This document shows positions 32,682 to 42,043 of a stretch of 64,000 bases of DNA, piece by piece. The number at the start of each line of letters is the position of its first letter. The stretch's first letter is position 1. Both the position numbers and the translations under genes were made by a program. The notes under the pieces were generated by a model. It was not told the DNA's origin. It made no database searches and worked only from the letters and a program-made list of their open reading frames with translations. Origin of the DNA: Alicycliphilus sp. UBA6560 (GTDB taxonomy: Bacteria; Pseudomonadota; Gammaproteobacteria; Burkholderiales; Burkholderiaceae_C); assembly GCA_002434305.1 (NCBI GenBank), contig DJJU01000007.1, positions 1 through 64,000 of the forward strand, written 5' to 3'.

Positions 32682-33130
32682 CTGCGCACCAGCGCCTCGG
32701 CCACGCACACCGGCTTGTCGCCGCCCTCGCGCTCCACGGCCACCTCCCAGGTCATCTGCATGCCGTCCGGCGGCACCGCCTCGGCGGCAGTCAGCGCCAG
32801 GCGTGCGCGCAGCCGGCTGCCGGCGGGCACGGGCGCCGGAAAGCGCACCCGGTTCAGCCCGTAGTTGACGCCCATCTTCGTGCCCTCGACCTCGAAGGCC
32901 GCCTCCATGAAGCGCGGCAGCAACGACAGCGTCAGAAAGCCATGCGCGATGGTGGTGCCGAACGGCCCGGCCGCCGCCCGCGCCGGGTCGGTGTGGATCC
33001 ACTGGTGGTCACCCGTGGCCTGGGCGAACAGGTCGATCTGCGCCTGAGTGACGTCGATCCAGTCGGTGACGGCCACTTCCTGCCCGATGCTGGCAGTGAC
33101 CTCGGAATAGCTGCGGAAGGTCTTTTTCAT
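32663..33130 (-). CDS. MaoC-family (R)-specific enoyl-CoA hydratase/dehydratase
   Basis: 155 residues, single hot-dog domain. The hydratase motif is clear: TGDHQWIHTDPARAAAGPFG, with catalytic Asp and His, followed by IAHGFLTLSLLP. Such proteins hydrate 2-enoyl-CoA to (R)-3-hydroxyacyl-CoA and often feed polyhydroxyalkanoate synthesis. It starts 73 bases before the LysE gene's end on the same strand, so the two may be cotranscribed. It converges on trmL with a 19-base overlap. Confidence 0.88.
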   Translation of the reverse strand: MKKTFRSYSEVTASIGQEVAVTDWIDVTQAQIDLFAQATGDHQWIHTDPARAAAGPFGTTIAHGFLTLSLLPRFMEAAFEVEGTKMGVNYGLNRVRFPAPVPAGSRLRARLALTAAEAVPPDGMQMTWEVAVEREGGDKPVCVAEALVRSYGARA

Positions 33131-33203
33131 GGCCGGCCACTGTAGCGAGTGCCCTGGCGGGCCTCTGTCCAGTGGGCGACTGCGCCCGGCCCGGCGGCGC
33201 CAC

Positions 33204-33842
33204 TCAGGCGCCCTGTCCGCCCCGCTTGACGAAGAACAGGCCCGCACCCACCGCCATCAGCAGCGAGCCGAAGACGCGGTTTTGCGCCCGCATGGCGCTG
33301 GCGCTCTGCATCAGGCGGCGCAGCGCACTGGCGCCGGCGGCATAGCCGCTCATCACGATCAGGTCCACCACGACCAGGGTGGCGGCCATCACCATCAGCT
33401 GCTGCCACAGCGGGCGCGTGTCGGTCATGAACTGCGGCAGCACGGCCACCATGAACAGGATGCCCTTGGGGTTGGTGGCGTTGGTCAGCGCGCCGGTGAA
33501 GACGCGCCGGCGCAGGCTCATGGGTGCGGCAGCCACGTCGCCGCCCAGCGTACCAGCGCTGCCGGCGCGCCACTGGCACCAGCCCAGGTAGATGAGATAG
33601 CAGGCGCCCAGCACCTTGACCACGCTGAAAGCCAGCTCCGATGCGATCAGCAGCGAGCCCACGCCGGCGCCCGCCACCACCAGGATGAACAGCAGGCCCA
33701 GCTCCAGCCCGACGATGGTGCCGCCCGCGCCGCGCACGCCGTAGGACAGGCCATGGCTCATGGACAGCACCGCGCCCGAGCCGGGTGAGATGGCAATCAC
33801 CCACGACGCCGCGAAAAATGCCATCCAGGTATGCCAGTCCAT
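33204..33842 (-). CDS. LysE/RhtB-family amino-acid exporter
   Basis: 212 residues with about six membrane segments. Family features: the N-terminal AISPGSGAVLSMSHGLSYG and NATNPKGILFMVAVLPQFM. It is an inner-membrane exporter of amino acids or related metabolites; substrate unknown. ATG 33842 begins the first helix, and the longer upstream frame is not supported. It is divergent from the antiporter gene. Confidence 0.88.
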   Translation of the reverse strand: MDWHTWMAFFAASWVIAISPGSGAVLSMSHGLSYGVRGAGGTIVGLELGLLFILVVAGAGVGSLLIASELAFSVVKVLGACYLIYLGWCQWRAGSAGTLGGDVAAAPMSLRRRVFTGALTNATNPKGILFMVAVLPQFMTDTRPLWQQLMVMAATLVVVDLIVMSGYAAGASALRRLMQSASAMRAQNRVFGSLLMAVGAGLFFVKRGGQGA

Positions 33843-33925
33843 AGTGCGCGACGCCAGTAAAAAAGAGAAGGGAACGGGGAAAGAAGGCCGCGATTCTACG
33901 GGCGCACCGCTTTGCCATGCAGCGC

Positions 33926-34004
33926 CTAGGCGGCTGCAGCATACAAGCCAAATGGGCCTCCAGCCCTTTCCACACAAGCGACAGCCGCTATTTATTACAT
34001 AGCA
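33926..34004 (-). repeat. dyad repeat copy 4, upstream of the antiporter gene
   Basis: On the minus strand: ATAGCGGCTGTCGCTTG, spacer, AAAGGGCTGGAGGCCC, then ATTTGGCTTGTATGCTGC. It lies between the divergent lysE-type and kef-type genes. Confidence 0.65.
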
Positions 34005-34093
34005 AATCCCGGGCCGCCCCTCGGCCGCGCCCGCTGGTGCCACAATTTCCCCCGGCCATCCGGCCGCGCGTTTCCCCTCTCCCTACTTCCACC

Positions 34094-35947
34094 ATGGCCC
34101 AAGCGCCCGTCTGGCTCACCTACGGCTTCACCTACCTGGCCGCGGCGGTGATCGCCGTGCCCATCGCCCGCGCCCTGGGCCTGGGCGCCATCATCGGCTA
34201 CCTGGCGGCCGGCATCGCCATCGGGCCCTGGGGCCTGGGCCTGGTGAGCAACGTGCAGGACATCCTGCACTTCGCCGAGTTCGGCGTGGTGCTGATGCTG
34301 TTCCTGGTCGGGCTGGAGCTGCAGCCCAGCCGGCTGTGGAGCCTGCGCCGTCCCATTCTGGGCCTCGGGCTGGCGCAGATGGCCGGCTGTGCCGTGGTGC
34401 TGTGGGCCATCGCCTGGGCGCTGGGCCTGCCCTGGCGTGTGGCGCTGGTGGCGGCCCTGGGACTGGCGCTGTCGTCCACGGCCATCGCCCTGCAGGTGCT
34501 GGCCGAGCGCAACCTGATGCGCACCGACAGCGGCCAGAAGGCGTTTTCCATTCTGCTGTTCCAGGACGTGGCGGCGATTCCGATCCTGGCGCTGCTGCCC
34601 CTGCTGGGCGCCGCCGCCGCGCACCATCCGCACGGCCCGGGCGACCTGGGGCTGGAGGCGCTGCGCACCGCCGCCGTGGTGGGCGCCATCGTGCTGGGCG
34701 GGCGCCTGCTGCTGCGCCCGGTGCTGCGCTGGATCGCGCGCAGCAAGCAGCCGGAGATCTTCACCGCCACCTCGCTGTTCCTGGTGGTCGGCATCGCCAT
34801 GCTGATGCTGTGGGTGGGCCTGTCCATGGCCCTGGGCGCCTTCCTGGCCGGCGTGCTGCTGGCCGACAGCGAGTATCGGCGCGAGCTGGAGACCGACATC
34901 GAGCCCTTCAAGGGCCTGCTGCTGGGCCTGTTCTTCATCGCCGTGGGCATGAGCATCGACTTCGGCGTGCTGGCGCGCGCGCCCTGGGCCATGCTGGGGC
35001 TGCTGCTGGGCTTTCTGGTCGTCAAGGGCGTGGTCATCTGGCTGCTGGCGCGCGCCAGCGGCATGCCCTACCGCGAGAGGCCGGTGTTCACGCTGGTGCT
35101 GGCGCAGGGCGGAGAGTTCGCCTTCGTGGTCTTTCAGACCGGCGCCAACTTCGGCGCCATCGGTGGCGACGCGGCCTCCATGCTGATCGGCGCGGTGGCG
35201 CTGTCCATGCTGCTGTCGCCGCTGCTGCTGGTGGCGGTGGACCGTGCGCTGCTGCTGCGCCACGCGCGCCTGGGCCCGCCGGCCACCCCGCCCGTGCCCG
35301 ACGAGCGCACCCTGTCGGAGCCGCCGCAAAGCGCGCCCATCATCATTGCCGGCTTCGGCCGCTACGGGCAGATCGTCGCCCGCATGGTGCTGGCCCAGGG
35401 GCTGGAAGCCACAGTGCTGGACCACAGCGTGGAGATGCTGGAGGTGGCCCACACCTTCGGCTACCGCGTCTTCTACGGCGACGCCACCCGCGTGCCGCTG
35501 TTGCGCCTGGCCGGCGCCGGCAGCGCGCGCGTGCTGGTGGTGGCGGTGGATGCGCCCGAGCAGTCTTTGAAAATCGTGCAGGCCGCGCGCAAGCACTTCC
35601 CGCACCTGCAGATCGTGGCCCGCGCGCGCGACGTGACGCACTGGCACGCGCTGCGCGACCTGGGCGTGCAGCACGTCGAGCGCGAGCTGTTTCGCGCCAG
35701 CGTGCTGAGCGCGCGCACGGTGCTGGAGCTGATGGGCGAGAGCCCGCAGGAGGCCGCTGCCTTCGCCGAGCGTTTCACGGCGCACAACATGGCCCTGTCC
35801 GAGCGCATGTACGCGCACCAGGGCGACCGCGAGGCCATGCTGGCCGTCGCCCGCCAGGGCCGCCAGCAGCTGGTCGAGCAGCTGGCCAAGGAGCGCCAGG
35901 AGCGCATGGCCGCGGCCGGCGCTGAGCGGCCGCCCTTCCAGCCTTGA
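34094..35947 (+). CDS. Kef-type monovalent cation:proton antiporter (CPA2) with RCK domain
   Basis: 617 residues. Residues about 1-390 form 12-13 membrane segments of the CPA2 family (EFGVVLMLFLVGLELQPSRLW; FQDVAAIPILALLPLLGA; GAFLAGVLLADSEYRRELE). Residues about 415-540 form an RCK/TrkA-N nucleotide-binding domain, IIIAGFGRYGQIVARMV. It resembles KefB/KefC, glutathione-gated potassium efflux systems. No KefF/KefG ancillary gene is adjacent. The start was chosen at ATG 34094 (MAQAPVWLTYG); the longer frame upstream runs through a repeat. Confidence 0.9.
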   Translation: MAQAPVWLTYGFTYLAAAVIAVPIARALGLGAIIGYLAAGIAIGPWGLGLVSNVQDILHFAEFGVVLMLFLVGLELQPSRLWSLRRPILGLGLAQMAGCAVVLWAIAWALGLPWRVALVAALGLALSSTAIALQVLAERNLMRTDSGQKAFSILLFQDVAAIPILALLPLLGAAAAHHPHGPGDLGLEALRTAAVVGAIVLGGRLLLRPVLRWIARSKQPEIFTATSLFLVVGIAMLMLWVGLSMALGAFLAGVLLADSEYRRELETDIEPFKGLLLGLFFIAVGMSIDFGVLARAPWAMLGLLLGFLVVKGVVIWLLARASGMPYRERPVFTLVLAQGGEFAFVVFQTGANFGAIGGDAASMLIGAVALSMLLSPLLLVAVDRALLLRHARLGPPATPPVPDERTLSEPPQSAPIIIAGFGRYGQIVARMVLAQGLEATVLDHSVEMLEVAHTFGYRVFYGDATRVPLLRLAGAGSARVLVVAVDAPEQSLKIVQAARKHFPHLQIVARARDVTHWHALRDLGVQHVERELFRASVLSARTVLELMGESPQEAAAFAERFTAHNMALSERMYAHQGDREAMLAVARQGRQQLVEQLAKERQERMAAAGAERPPFQP

Positions 35948-36008
35948 AAGAAAAGAGCCTGCAGCGCCCGCCAGGCAAGCGCTACAAGCTCCTAATTCAG
36001 TAGCAAAA
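35948..36008. repeat. dyad repeat copy 5 (degenerate)
   Basis: AGCCTGCAGCGCCCG, CAGGCAAGCGCTACAAGCTCC, then TAATTCAGTAGC, between the convergent antiporter and Bug genes. It can fold and may serve as the terminator here. Confidence 0.5.
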
Positions 36009-36012
36009 GGAC

Positions 36013-37008
36013 TCAGTCGGCGCGTGCGCCCGACTCCTTCACCACCTTGCCCCACTTGGCGGTCTCGGTCTTGATGAAGGCGGCGAACTGCTCGGGCGTC
36101 TCGATCACTACCTCGCCGCCCTGCTCGGCGATCTTCTTCTTCACGTCGGGCTGGGCCAGCACCTTGGCCAGCGCGGCGTGCAGCTTGTCCAGCACCGGCT
36201 TCGGGGTGCCGGCCACGGCGAACATGCCGAACCAGGACGTGGCCTCATAGCCGGGCACACCGGCCTCGGCGATGGTGGGCACGTCGGGCAGCTCGGGCGA
36301 GCGCTGGGCCGTAGTCACGGCGATCGGGCGCAGCTTGCCGGCACGCACGTGCTGGATGGCCGAGGGCATGTTGTCGAACATGATGCCGATCTGGTTGCCC
36401 AGCAGGTCGGTCACGGCCGGGGCGCTGCCCTTGTAGGGCACGTGCACCATGTCCACCTTGGCCATGGTCTTGAACAGCTCGCCCGACAGGTGGATGGAGC
36501 TGCCGCTGCCCGAGGAGCCGAAGTTCACCTCGCCCGGATGGGCCTTGGCATAGGCGATCAGCTCCTGCACCGTCTTGAACGGCTGCTTGGGATTGGCCAC
36601 CAGCAGGTTGGGCACGTTGGCCACGCGCGTCAGCGGGGCGAAGTCCTTGACCGGGTCGAACGGCATCTTCTTGTACAGCGCCTCGTTGATGGCGTGCGTG
36701 CCCACCGTGCCCATGAACAGCGTGTAGCCGTCGGCCGGCGCCTTGGCAGCCAAAGCGCCACCGATGTTGCCGCCGGCGCCAGCGCGGTTGTCCACCACGA
36801 CGGACTGGCCCAGCTCCTTTTGCAGGCCCTGGCCGATCACGCGCGCCAGGATGTCGGTGGTGCCACCGGCGGAGAACGGCACCACGATGGTGATGGGCTT
36901 GGTAGGGAAGTCCTGCGCGGCGGCGCCCAGGGGCAGCGCGCCGGAGGCCAGGGCGGCCAGGCTGGTGGCCAGCAGCGTGCGGCGGGCAATAGGGCGGATG
37001 GAAGTCAT
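36013..37008 (-). CDS. Bug-family (TctC-like) periplasmic solute-binding protein
   Basis: 331 residues. Signal peptide 1-31, with RRTLLATSLAALASGALPLG suggesting export. The mature part shows ITIVVPFSAGGTTDILARVIG, VVVDNRAGAGGNIGGALAAK, VDMVHVPYKGSAPAVTDLLG and DVPTIAEAGVPGYEA, all standard for Bug receptors. It is the last gene of the pca cluster, 83 bases after the SDR gene, so its ligand may be an aromatic acid or a ring-cleavage carboxylate. This is inference from position. Confidence 0.88.
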   Translation of the reverse strand: MTSIRPIARRTLLATSLAALASGALPLGAAAQDFPTKPITIVVPFSAGGTTDILARVIGQGLQKELGQSVVVDNRAGAGGNIGGALAAKAPADGYTLFMGTVGTHAINEALYKKMPFDPVKDFAPLTRVANVPNLLVANPKQPFKTVQELIAYAKAHPGEVNFGSSGSGSSIHLSGELFKTMAKVDMVHVPYKGSAPAVTDLLGNQIGIMFDNMPSAIQHVRAGKLRPIAVTTAQRSPELPDVPTIAEAGVPGYEATSWFGMFAVAGTPKPVLDKLHAALAKVLAQPDVKKKIAEQGGEVVIETPEQFAAFIKTETAKWGKVVKESGARAD

Positions 37009-37091
37009 ATCGTGTCCTTGGGGTCGGTTTTTGGGAATGAAGGGGGCGCCGTCGCGGCGGAGAAGGAAAGCAAAGCAAAAGCGGGCTGGCG

Positions 37092-37810
37092 CTACACCCC
37101 GGCCACGCCGACGGTCATGCCACCGCACACGTACAGCACTTGGCCGGTAACGAAGCCGCTGCGCGCATCCAGCAGGTAGGACACGGCGTGCGCCACGTCC
37201 TCGGGCGTGCCCACGCGCTTGACGGGCACTGCGTCTACGATGGCCTGCGTGCGCGGCGCGCCGGGCGGGTTGGCGCGGTCGAACAGCTCGGTGCGGATGG
37301 GACCGGGGCCGATGGCGTTGGCGGTGATGCCGCAGCGTCCCAGCTCCAGCGCCCACACGCGCGTCATGCCGACCAGCCCGGCCTTGGTGGCGGAATACGC
37401 CGTGCGCAGCTCCTTGCCCAACGCGGCGCGCGAGGACATGTTCACGATGCGTCCGAAGCCCGCCGCCTGCATGCCAGGCAGCAGCGCCTGCATGCACTGC
37501 AGCGCGCAGCGCAGGTTCAGCGCCACGGCCAGGTCGAACTGCGCCAGCGTCTGCTCGGCGGCCTCGGCCGGCACCACGATGCCGACGTTGTTCACCAGGC
37601 GCGTGATGGGGCCGCCGGCCAGCGCCTGTTGCAGCGCGCGCGCCGTCTCGGCCGGGTCGGACAGATCGGCCTGGATGCCGCCGGGTACATGCTCCACATT
37701 GCGGTCGATGACCACCGGCTCGTAGCCGTCGGCGCGGCAGCGCTCGGCCGTGGCCGCGCCGATGCCGGCGCCGCCGCCGGTGATGAGCACGCGCTCCTTC
37801 AAAGGGGTGC

Positions 37811-37814
<4 letters not shown>
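37092..37814 (-). CDS. short-chain dehydrogenase/reductase in the pca cluster
   Basis: 240 residues, classical SDR. Cofactor motif TGGGAGIGAAT, NNVG, catalytic Ser and YSATK in NMSSRAALGKELRTAYSATK, and GPIRTE. An acidic residue after beta-2 (VIDRN) suggests NAD+ preference. Start ATG overlaps the pcaF stop (ATGA), so it belongs to the pcaIJF transcript. The substrate is unknown, plausibly a cyclic or hydroxy acid funnelled to beta-ketoadipate. Confidence 0.88.
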
Positions 37815-39022
<1,208 letters not shown>

Positions 39023-39046
39023 GGTGTCTCCGGTGGGGAAAATGTC

Positions 39047-39100
39047 AAAAAAGTGAGCTGGCAGCGCTTATCTGACAAGCGCTGGAGGCCTATTTGGTGC
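39047..39100 (+). repeat. dyad repeat copy 6, between pcaJ and pcaF
   Basis: GAGCTGGCAGCGCTTATCTG then ACAAGCGCTGGAGGCC and TATTTGGTGC; CAGCGCTT and AAGCGCTG pair as a hairpin. It lies inside the pca operon directly after the pcaJ stop codon. Confidence 0.8.
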
Positions 39101-39763
39101 TCAATTCGCGGCCGCCTCTGCGGCTGCGATGGGCAGGCCGACGATGCGCTGCAGCTCGTCCAGCGACAGGCCGGGCACAGCGTCGATCAGGCGCAGTCCC
39201 TGGGGCGTGCAGGCCAGCGTGCACAGGTCGGTGTAGATGCGCTTGACGCAGCCGATGCCGGTGAGCGGGTAGCTGCACTGGGCGACGACCTTGGGCTCGC
39301 CCTGCTTGGTCAGCAAATCCATCATCACCCAGGTTTGCTTAGCGCCGATGGCCAGGTCCATGGCGCCGCCCACGGCGGGAATGGCGCCGGGCTCGCCCGT
39401 GCTCCAGTTGGCCAGGTCGCCCGTGGCGGAGACCTGGAAGGCACCCAGCACGCAGATGTCCAGGTGGCCGCCGCGCATCATGGCGAAGCTGTCGGCGTGG
39501 TGGAAGTACGCCCCGCCTGGCAGCAGCGTCACGGGCTGTTTGCCGGCGTTGATCAGGTCGTAGTCCTCGTCGCCCGCGGCCGGTGCCTGGCCCATGCCGA
39601 GGATGCCGTTCTCGCTGTGCAGGATGACCTCGCGGCCCTCGGGGATGTGGTTGGCCACCAGGGTCGGCTGGCCGATGCCCAGGTTGACGTAGGCGCCGTC
39701 GTGGATGTCCTGCGCCACGCGCCGGGCCAGCTCGTCTTTACTTCTCTTTTGATAGCTGCTCAC
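39101..39763 (-). CDS. pcaJ: 3-oxoadipate CoA-transferase subunit B
   Basis: 220 residues from the GTG at 39763. Family features: NLGIGQPTLVANHIP, SENGILGMG (the catalytic Glu), GGHLDICVLGAFQVS and VMMDLLTK. With PcaI it transfers CoA from succinyl-CoA to 3-oxoadipate. The usual protein start is MSxYQKRSKDEL, which matches this GTG; AGAAGGA lies six bases upstream. An ATG eleven codons earlier would add a peptide encoded wholly by repeat sequence, so I reject it. The Shine-Dalgarno sequence and start codon both sit in a dyad repeat. Confidence 0.9.
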   Translation of the reverse strand: MSSYQKRSKDELARRVAQDIHDGAYVNLGIGQPTLVANHIPEGREVILHSENGILGMGQAPAAGDEDYDLINAGKQPVTLLPGGAYFHHADSFAMMRGGHLDICVLGAFQVSATGDLANWSTGEPGAIPAVGGAMDLAIGAKQTWVMMDLLTKQGEPKVVAQCSYPLTGIGCVKRIYTDLCTLACTPQGLRLIDAVPGLSLDELQRIVGLPIAAAEAAAN

Positions 39764-39797
39764 GCTTGTTCCTTCTGCCCGGGAGGCCGATTTCATG
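39749..39797 (+). repeat. dyad repeat copy 7, overlapping the pcaJ start
   Basis: TGATAGCTGCTCACGCTTG, spacer, CCGGGAGGCCGATTTCATG. On the opposite strand it contains the pcaJ GTG start and its AGAAGGA; its far end overlaps the pcaI stop. Confidence 0.75.
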
Positions 39798-40494
39798 CAG
39801 ATTTTTTGAAGCCGCCGGCCTGTGTGGCCACGCGCTCGATGCGCACGATCTGGCTCACGAAGATGCCGGGGGTGACGATGGCCTCGGGGTCCAGCGCGCC
39901 CAGTTCGACCACCTCGTGCACAGTGGCCACGGTGTGCTGGGCGGCCATGGCCATCACGGGGCCGAAGTTGCGCGCCGACATGCGGTAGGTCAGGTTGCCC
40001 CAGCGGTCGCCGCGCTCGGCCTTGATGAGCGCCACGTCGCCGTGGATGGGGTACTCCAGCACGTACTGGCGCCCGTTGATCTCGCGCGTCTCCTTGCCCT
40101 TGGCGAGTTCCGTGCCATAGGCCGTGGGGCAGAAGAACGCACCGATGCCGGCGCCCGCGGCGCGCAGCCGCTCGGCCAGGTTGCCCTGGGGCACCAGCTC
40201 CAGCTCCAGCTGGCCGCTGCGGTACAGCTCGTCGAACACCCAGCTGTCCACCTGGCGCGGAAAGCTGCAGATGATCTTGCGCACACGCCCGGTCTTGAGC
40301 AGCGCGGCGAGGCCGGCGTCGGCGTTGCCGGCGTTGTTGTTGACCACCGTCAGGTCGCGCGCGCCCTGCTCGATGAGGCCGTCAATCAGTTCGCCGGGAA
40401 TGCCGGCGGTGCCGAAGCCGCCGATGAGCACCGTGGCGCCGTCCTGCACGCCGGCCAGCGCGGCGGCGACGGACTGGGCAATCTTGTTGGTCAT
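39793..40494 (-). CDS. pcaI: 3-oxoadipate CoA-transferase subunit A
   Basis: 233 residues, first gene of the pca operon. Family features: DGATVLIGGFGTAGIPGELI, VVNNNAGNADAGLAALL, YRSGQLELELVPQGNLAERL and AFFCPTAYGTELA. It forms the CoA-transferase with PcaJ. Its promoter lies in the 132-base gap to the divergent IclR-type regulator, where two GTTC-N7-GAA(C) sites occur. Confidence 0.93.
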   Translation of the reverse strand: MTNKIAQSVAAALAGVQDGATVLIGGFGTAGIPGELIDGLIEQGARDLTVVNNNAGNADAGLAALLKTGRVRKIICSFPRQVDSWVFDELYRSGQLELELVPQGNLAERLRAAGAGIGAFFCPTAYGTELAKGKETREINGRQYVLEYPIHGDVALIKAERGDRWGNLTYRMSARNFGPVMAMAAQHTVATVHEVVELGALDPEAIVTPGIFVSQIVRIERVATQAGGFKKSA

Positions 40495-40575
40495 GTCGTC
40501 AGGGAAATAGAAGTACGGAAACGAAGAAGCGAGGGGGCAGGCTGGGGAGACAATCCCAACCAGTCAACGCGATTT

Positions 40576-40590
40576 GTTCGCATATAGAAC
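40576..40590. promoter_or_regulatory. IclR-type operator, site 1 (pca promoter)
   Basis: GTTCGCATATAGAAC, an inverted repeat GTTC-N7-GAAC between the divergent pcaI and regulator genes. PcaR/PcaU-family proteins bind short dyads of this kind at pca promoters. Confidence 0.55.
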
Positions 40591-40594
40591 ATTT

Positions 40595-40609
40595 GTTCGT
40601 ACAATGAAT
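40595..40609. promoter_or_regulatory. IclR-type operator, site 2 (pca promoter)
   Basis: GTTCGTACAATGAAT, a second weaker copy 19 bases after site 1 (GTTC-N7-GAA). Tandem sites fit the multimeric binding of IclR regulators. Confidence 0.45.
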
Positions 40610-40626
40610 TTTAGGACGGAACAGCC

Positions 40627-41430
40627 ATGCATGAAAACTGTGGGGAAATCAGTGTTAACCCTAGGCCTGGCGACAGCTATGTGCAGTCATTCGCCCGCGG
40701 GCTGGAGGTCATCCGCTCGTTCAGCGCCCAGGCGCCGCAGCAGACGCTGAGCGAGGTGGCCGCCGCCACGGGCCTGACGCGCGCCGGCGCGCGGCGCATC
40801 CTGCTCACCCTGCAGACGCTGGGCTACGTGGACAGCGACGGGCGGCTGTTCCATCTCACGCCGCGCATCCTGGACCTCGGATTTGCCTACCTGTCGTCCA
40901 TGCCCATCTGGGACCTGGCCGAGCCCGAGATGGAAGCGCTGGTGGACCAGGTGCGCGAGTCCTGCTCGGCCGCCGTGCTGGACGGTCTGGACATCGTCTA
41001 CGTGCTGCGCGTGCACACGCACAAGATCATGAGCACCAACCTGGGCGTGGGCTCGCGCCTGCCGGCGTTCTGGACGTCGATGGGCCGCGTGCTGCTGGCC
41101 GCCCTGCCCGAGGACGAGCTGCGCCAGCGCCTGGCCGCCGCACCGCGCCACGCCTTCACCCCGCACACGCTGCTGCAGGACGACGCGCTGCTGGAGCGCA
41201 TTGCCCAGGCCCGCCAGCAGGGCTGGTGCCTGGTCAACCAAGAGCTGGAAGAAGGACTGATCTCCATCGCCGCGCCCTTGAAGAACCGCGCGGGCCACAC
41301 CGTGGCCGCGCTGAACATCAGCGGCCAAGCCAACCGCACCAGCGAGGCGGCCATGCGCGAGCAGCTGCTGCCGGCGCTGCTGCAGACCTCGCAGGCCATC
41401 TCGCGCACGCTGGGCACGCGCAGGTCCTGA
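40627..41430 (+). CDS. IclR-family regulator of the pca genes (PcaR/PcaU-like)
   Basis: 267 residues. Winged helix-turn-helix (about 18-80: SFARGLEVIRSF, TLSEVAAATGLTRAGARRIL, LQTLGYV) and an IclR effector domain (about 95-260, TNLGVGSRLPAFWTSMGRVLLA and EELEEGLISIAAPL-like segments). The N-terminal QSFARGLEVI and TGLTRAxARR are typical of the PcaR/PcaU/PobR branch, which senses beta-ketoadipate or related acids. It is divergent from pcaIJF, and the two dyads between them are probable operators. AGGACGGA precedes the ATG. Confidence 0.88.
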   Translation: MHENCGEISVNPRPGDSYVQSFARGLEVIRSFSAQAPQQTLSEVAAATGLTRAGARRILLTLQTLGYVDSDGRLFHLTPRILDLGFAYLSSMPIWDLAEPEMEALVDQVRESCSAAVLDGLDIVYVLRVHTHKIMSTNLGVGSRLPAFWTSMGRVLLAALPEDELRQRLAAAPRHAFTPHTLLQDDALLERIAQARQQGWCLVNQELEEGLISIAAPLKNRAGHTVAALNISGQANRTSEAAMREQLLPALLQTSQAISRTLGTRRS

Positions 41431-41557
41431 AATTCGCTCTCTCCAGGTGACAGCAGGTGGACGTTCTGGCTCCGTCAGGGGATCGGGCGCCGTGCGTCGA
41501 GGCACAACACCCTGCAAAGGCGTGGCCTTGGAGGCCCGTGCTACGCTGCCCGGCACC

Positions 41558-42001
41558 ATGTTCAACCCTTCGCAAGCCGACGTACGGCGCTTTTTTTGCG
41601 CCGCCCACGCCAAGCAGCAGGCCGGCCAACCGATGGAGGCCATCGAGACCCTGGCCGGACTGTGGACCGCCGAGCACCCCGAATACCACACCGACCTGGC
41701 CGACGTTGAGGCCGCGCTGGCGCGCGTCTATGCCGAGGGCTCGGACCAGACCAACCCCTTCCTGCACCTGTCCATGCACCTGTCCATCAGCGAGCAGTGC
41801 AGCATCGACCAGCCGCGCGGCATCCGCCAGGCGGTGGAGCTGCTGGCGCACCGCCTGGGCTCGCTGCACGACGCGCACCACGTGGCCATGGAATGCCTGG
41901 GCACCATGCTGTGGGAGGCGCAGCGCGCCGGCCGCGCGCCCGACGGCCAGGCCTATGTGGCCTGCGTGCAGCGCCGGGCCACGCAGGACGGCAGGCCCTA
42001 G
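41558..42001 (+). CDS. DUF1841 family protein
   Basis: 147 residues, soluble. The start MFNPSQADVRRFFCAAHAK, the central NPFLHLSMHLSISEQCSIDQPRGIR (shown in parts: NPFLHLSMHLSI, SIDQPRGIR) and the His-rich HRLGSLHDAHHVAMECLG are DUF1841 hallmarks. Conserved His and Glu suggest a metal site but no function is established. ATG 41558 was chosen over an upstream frame that lacks similarity. It is convergent with the universal stress gene. Confidence 0.8.
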   Translation: MFNPSQADVRRFFCAAHAKQQAGQPMEAIETLAGLWTAEHPEYHTDLADVEAALARVYAEGSDQTNPFLHLSMHLSISEQCSIDQPRGIRQAVELLAHRLGSLHDAHHVAMECLGTMLWEAQRAGRAPDGQAYVACVQRRATQDGRP

Positions 42002-42043
42002 CCATTCACGCGTCGGCGGATTCGTAGCGCGCAGGCGCCAGAC

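Noticed and set aside
33995..36055. 686-codon minus-strand frame opposite the Kef-type antiporter
   Set aside because: His/Gln/Gly-rich translation typical of antisense frames in high-G+C DNA; the plus strand encodes a clear transporter.
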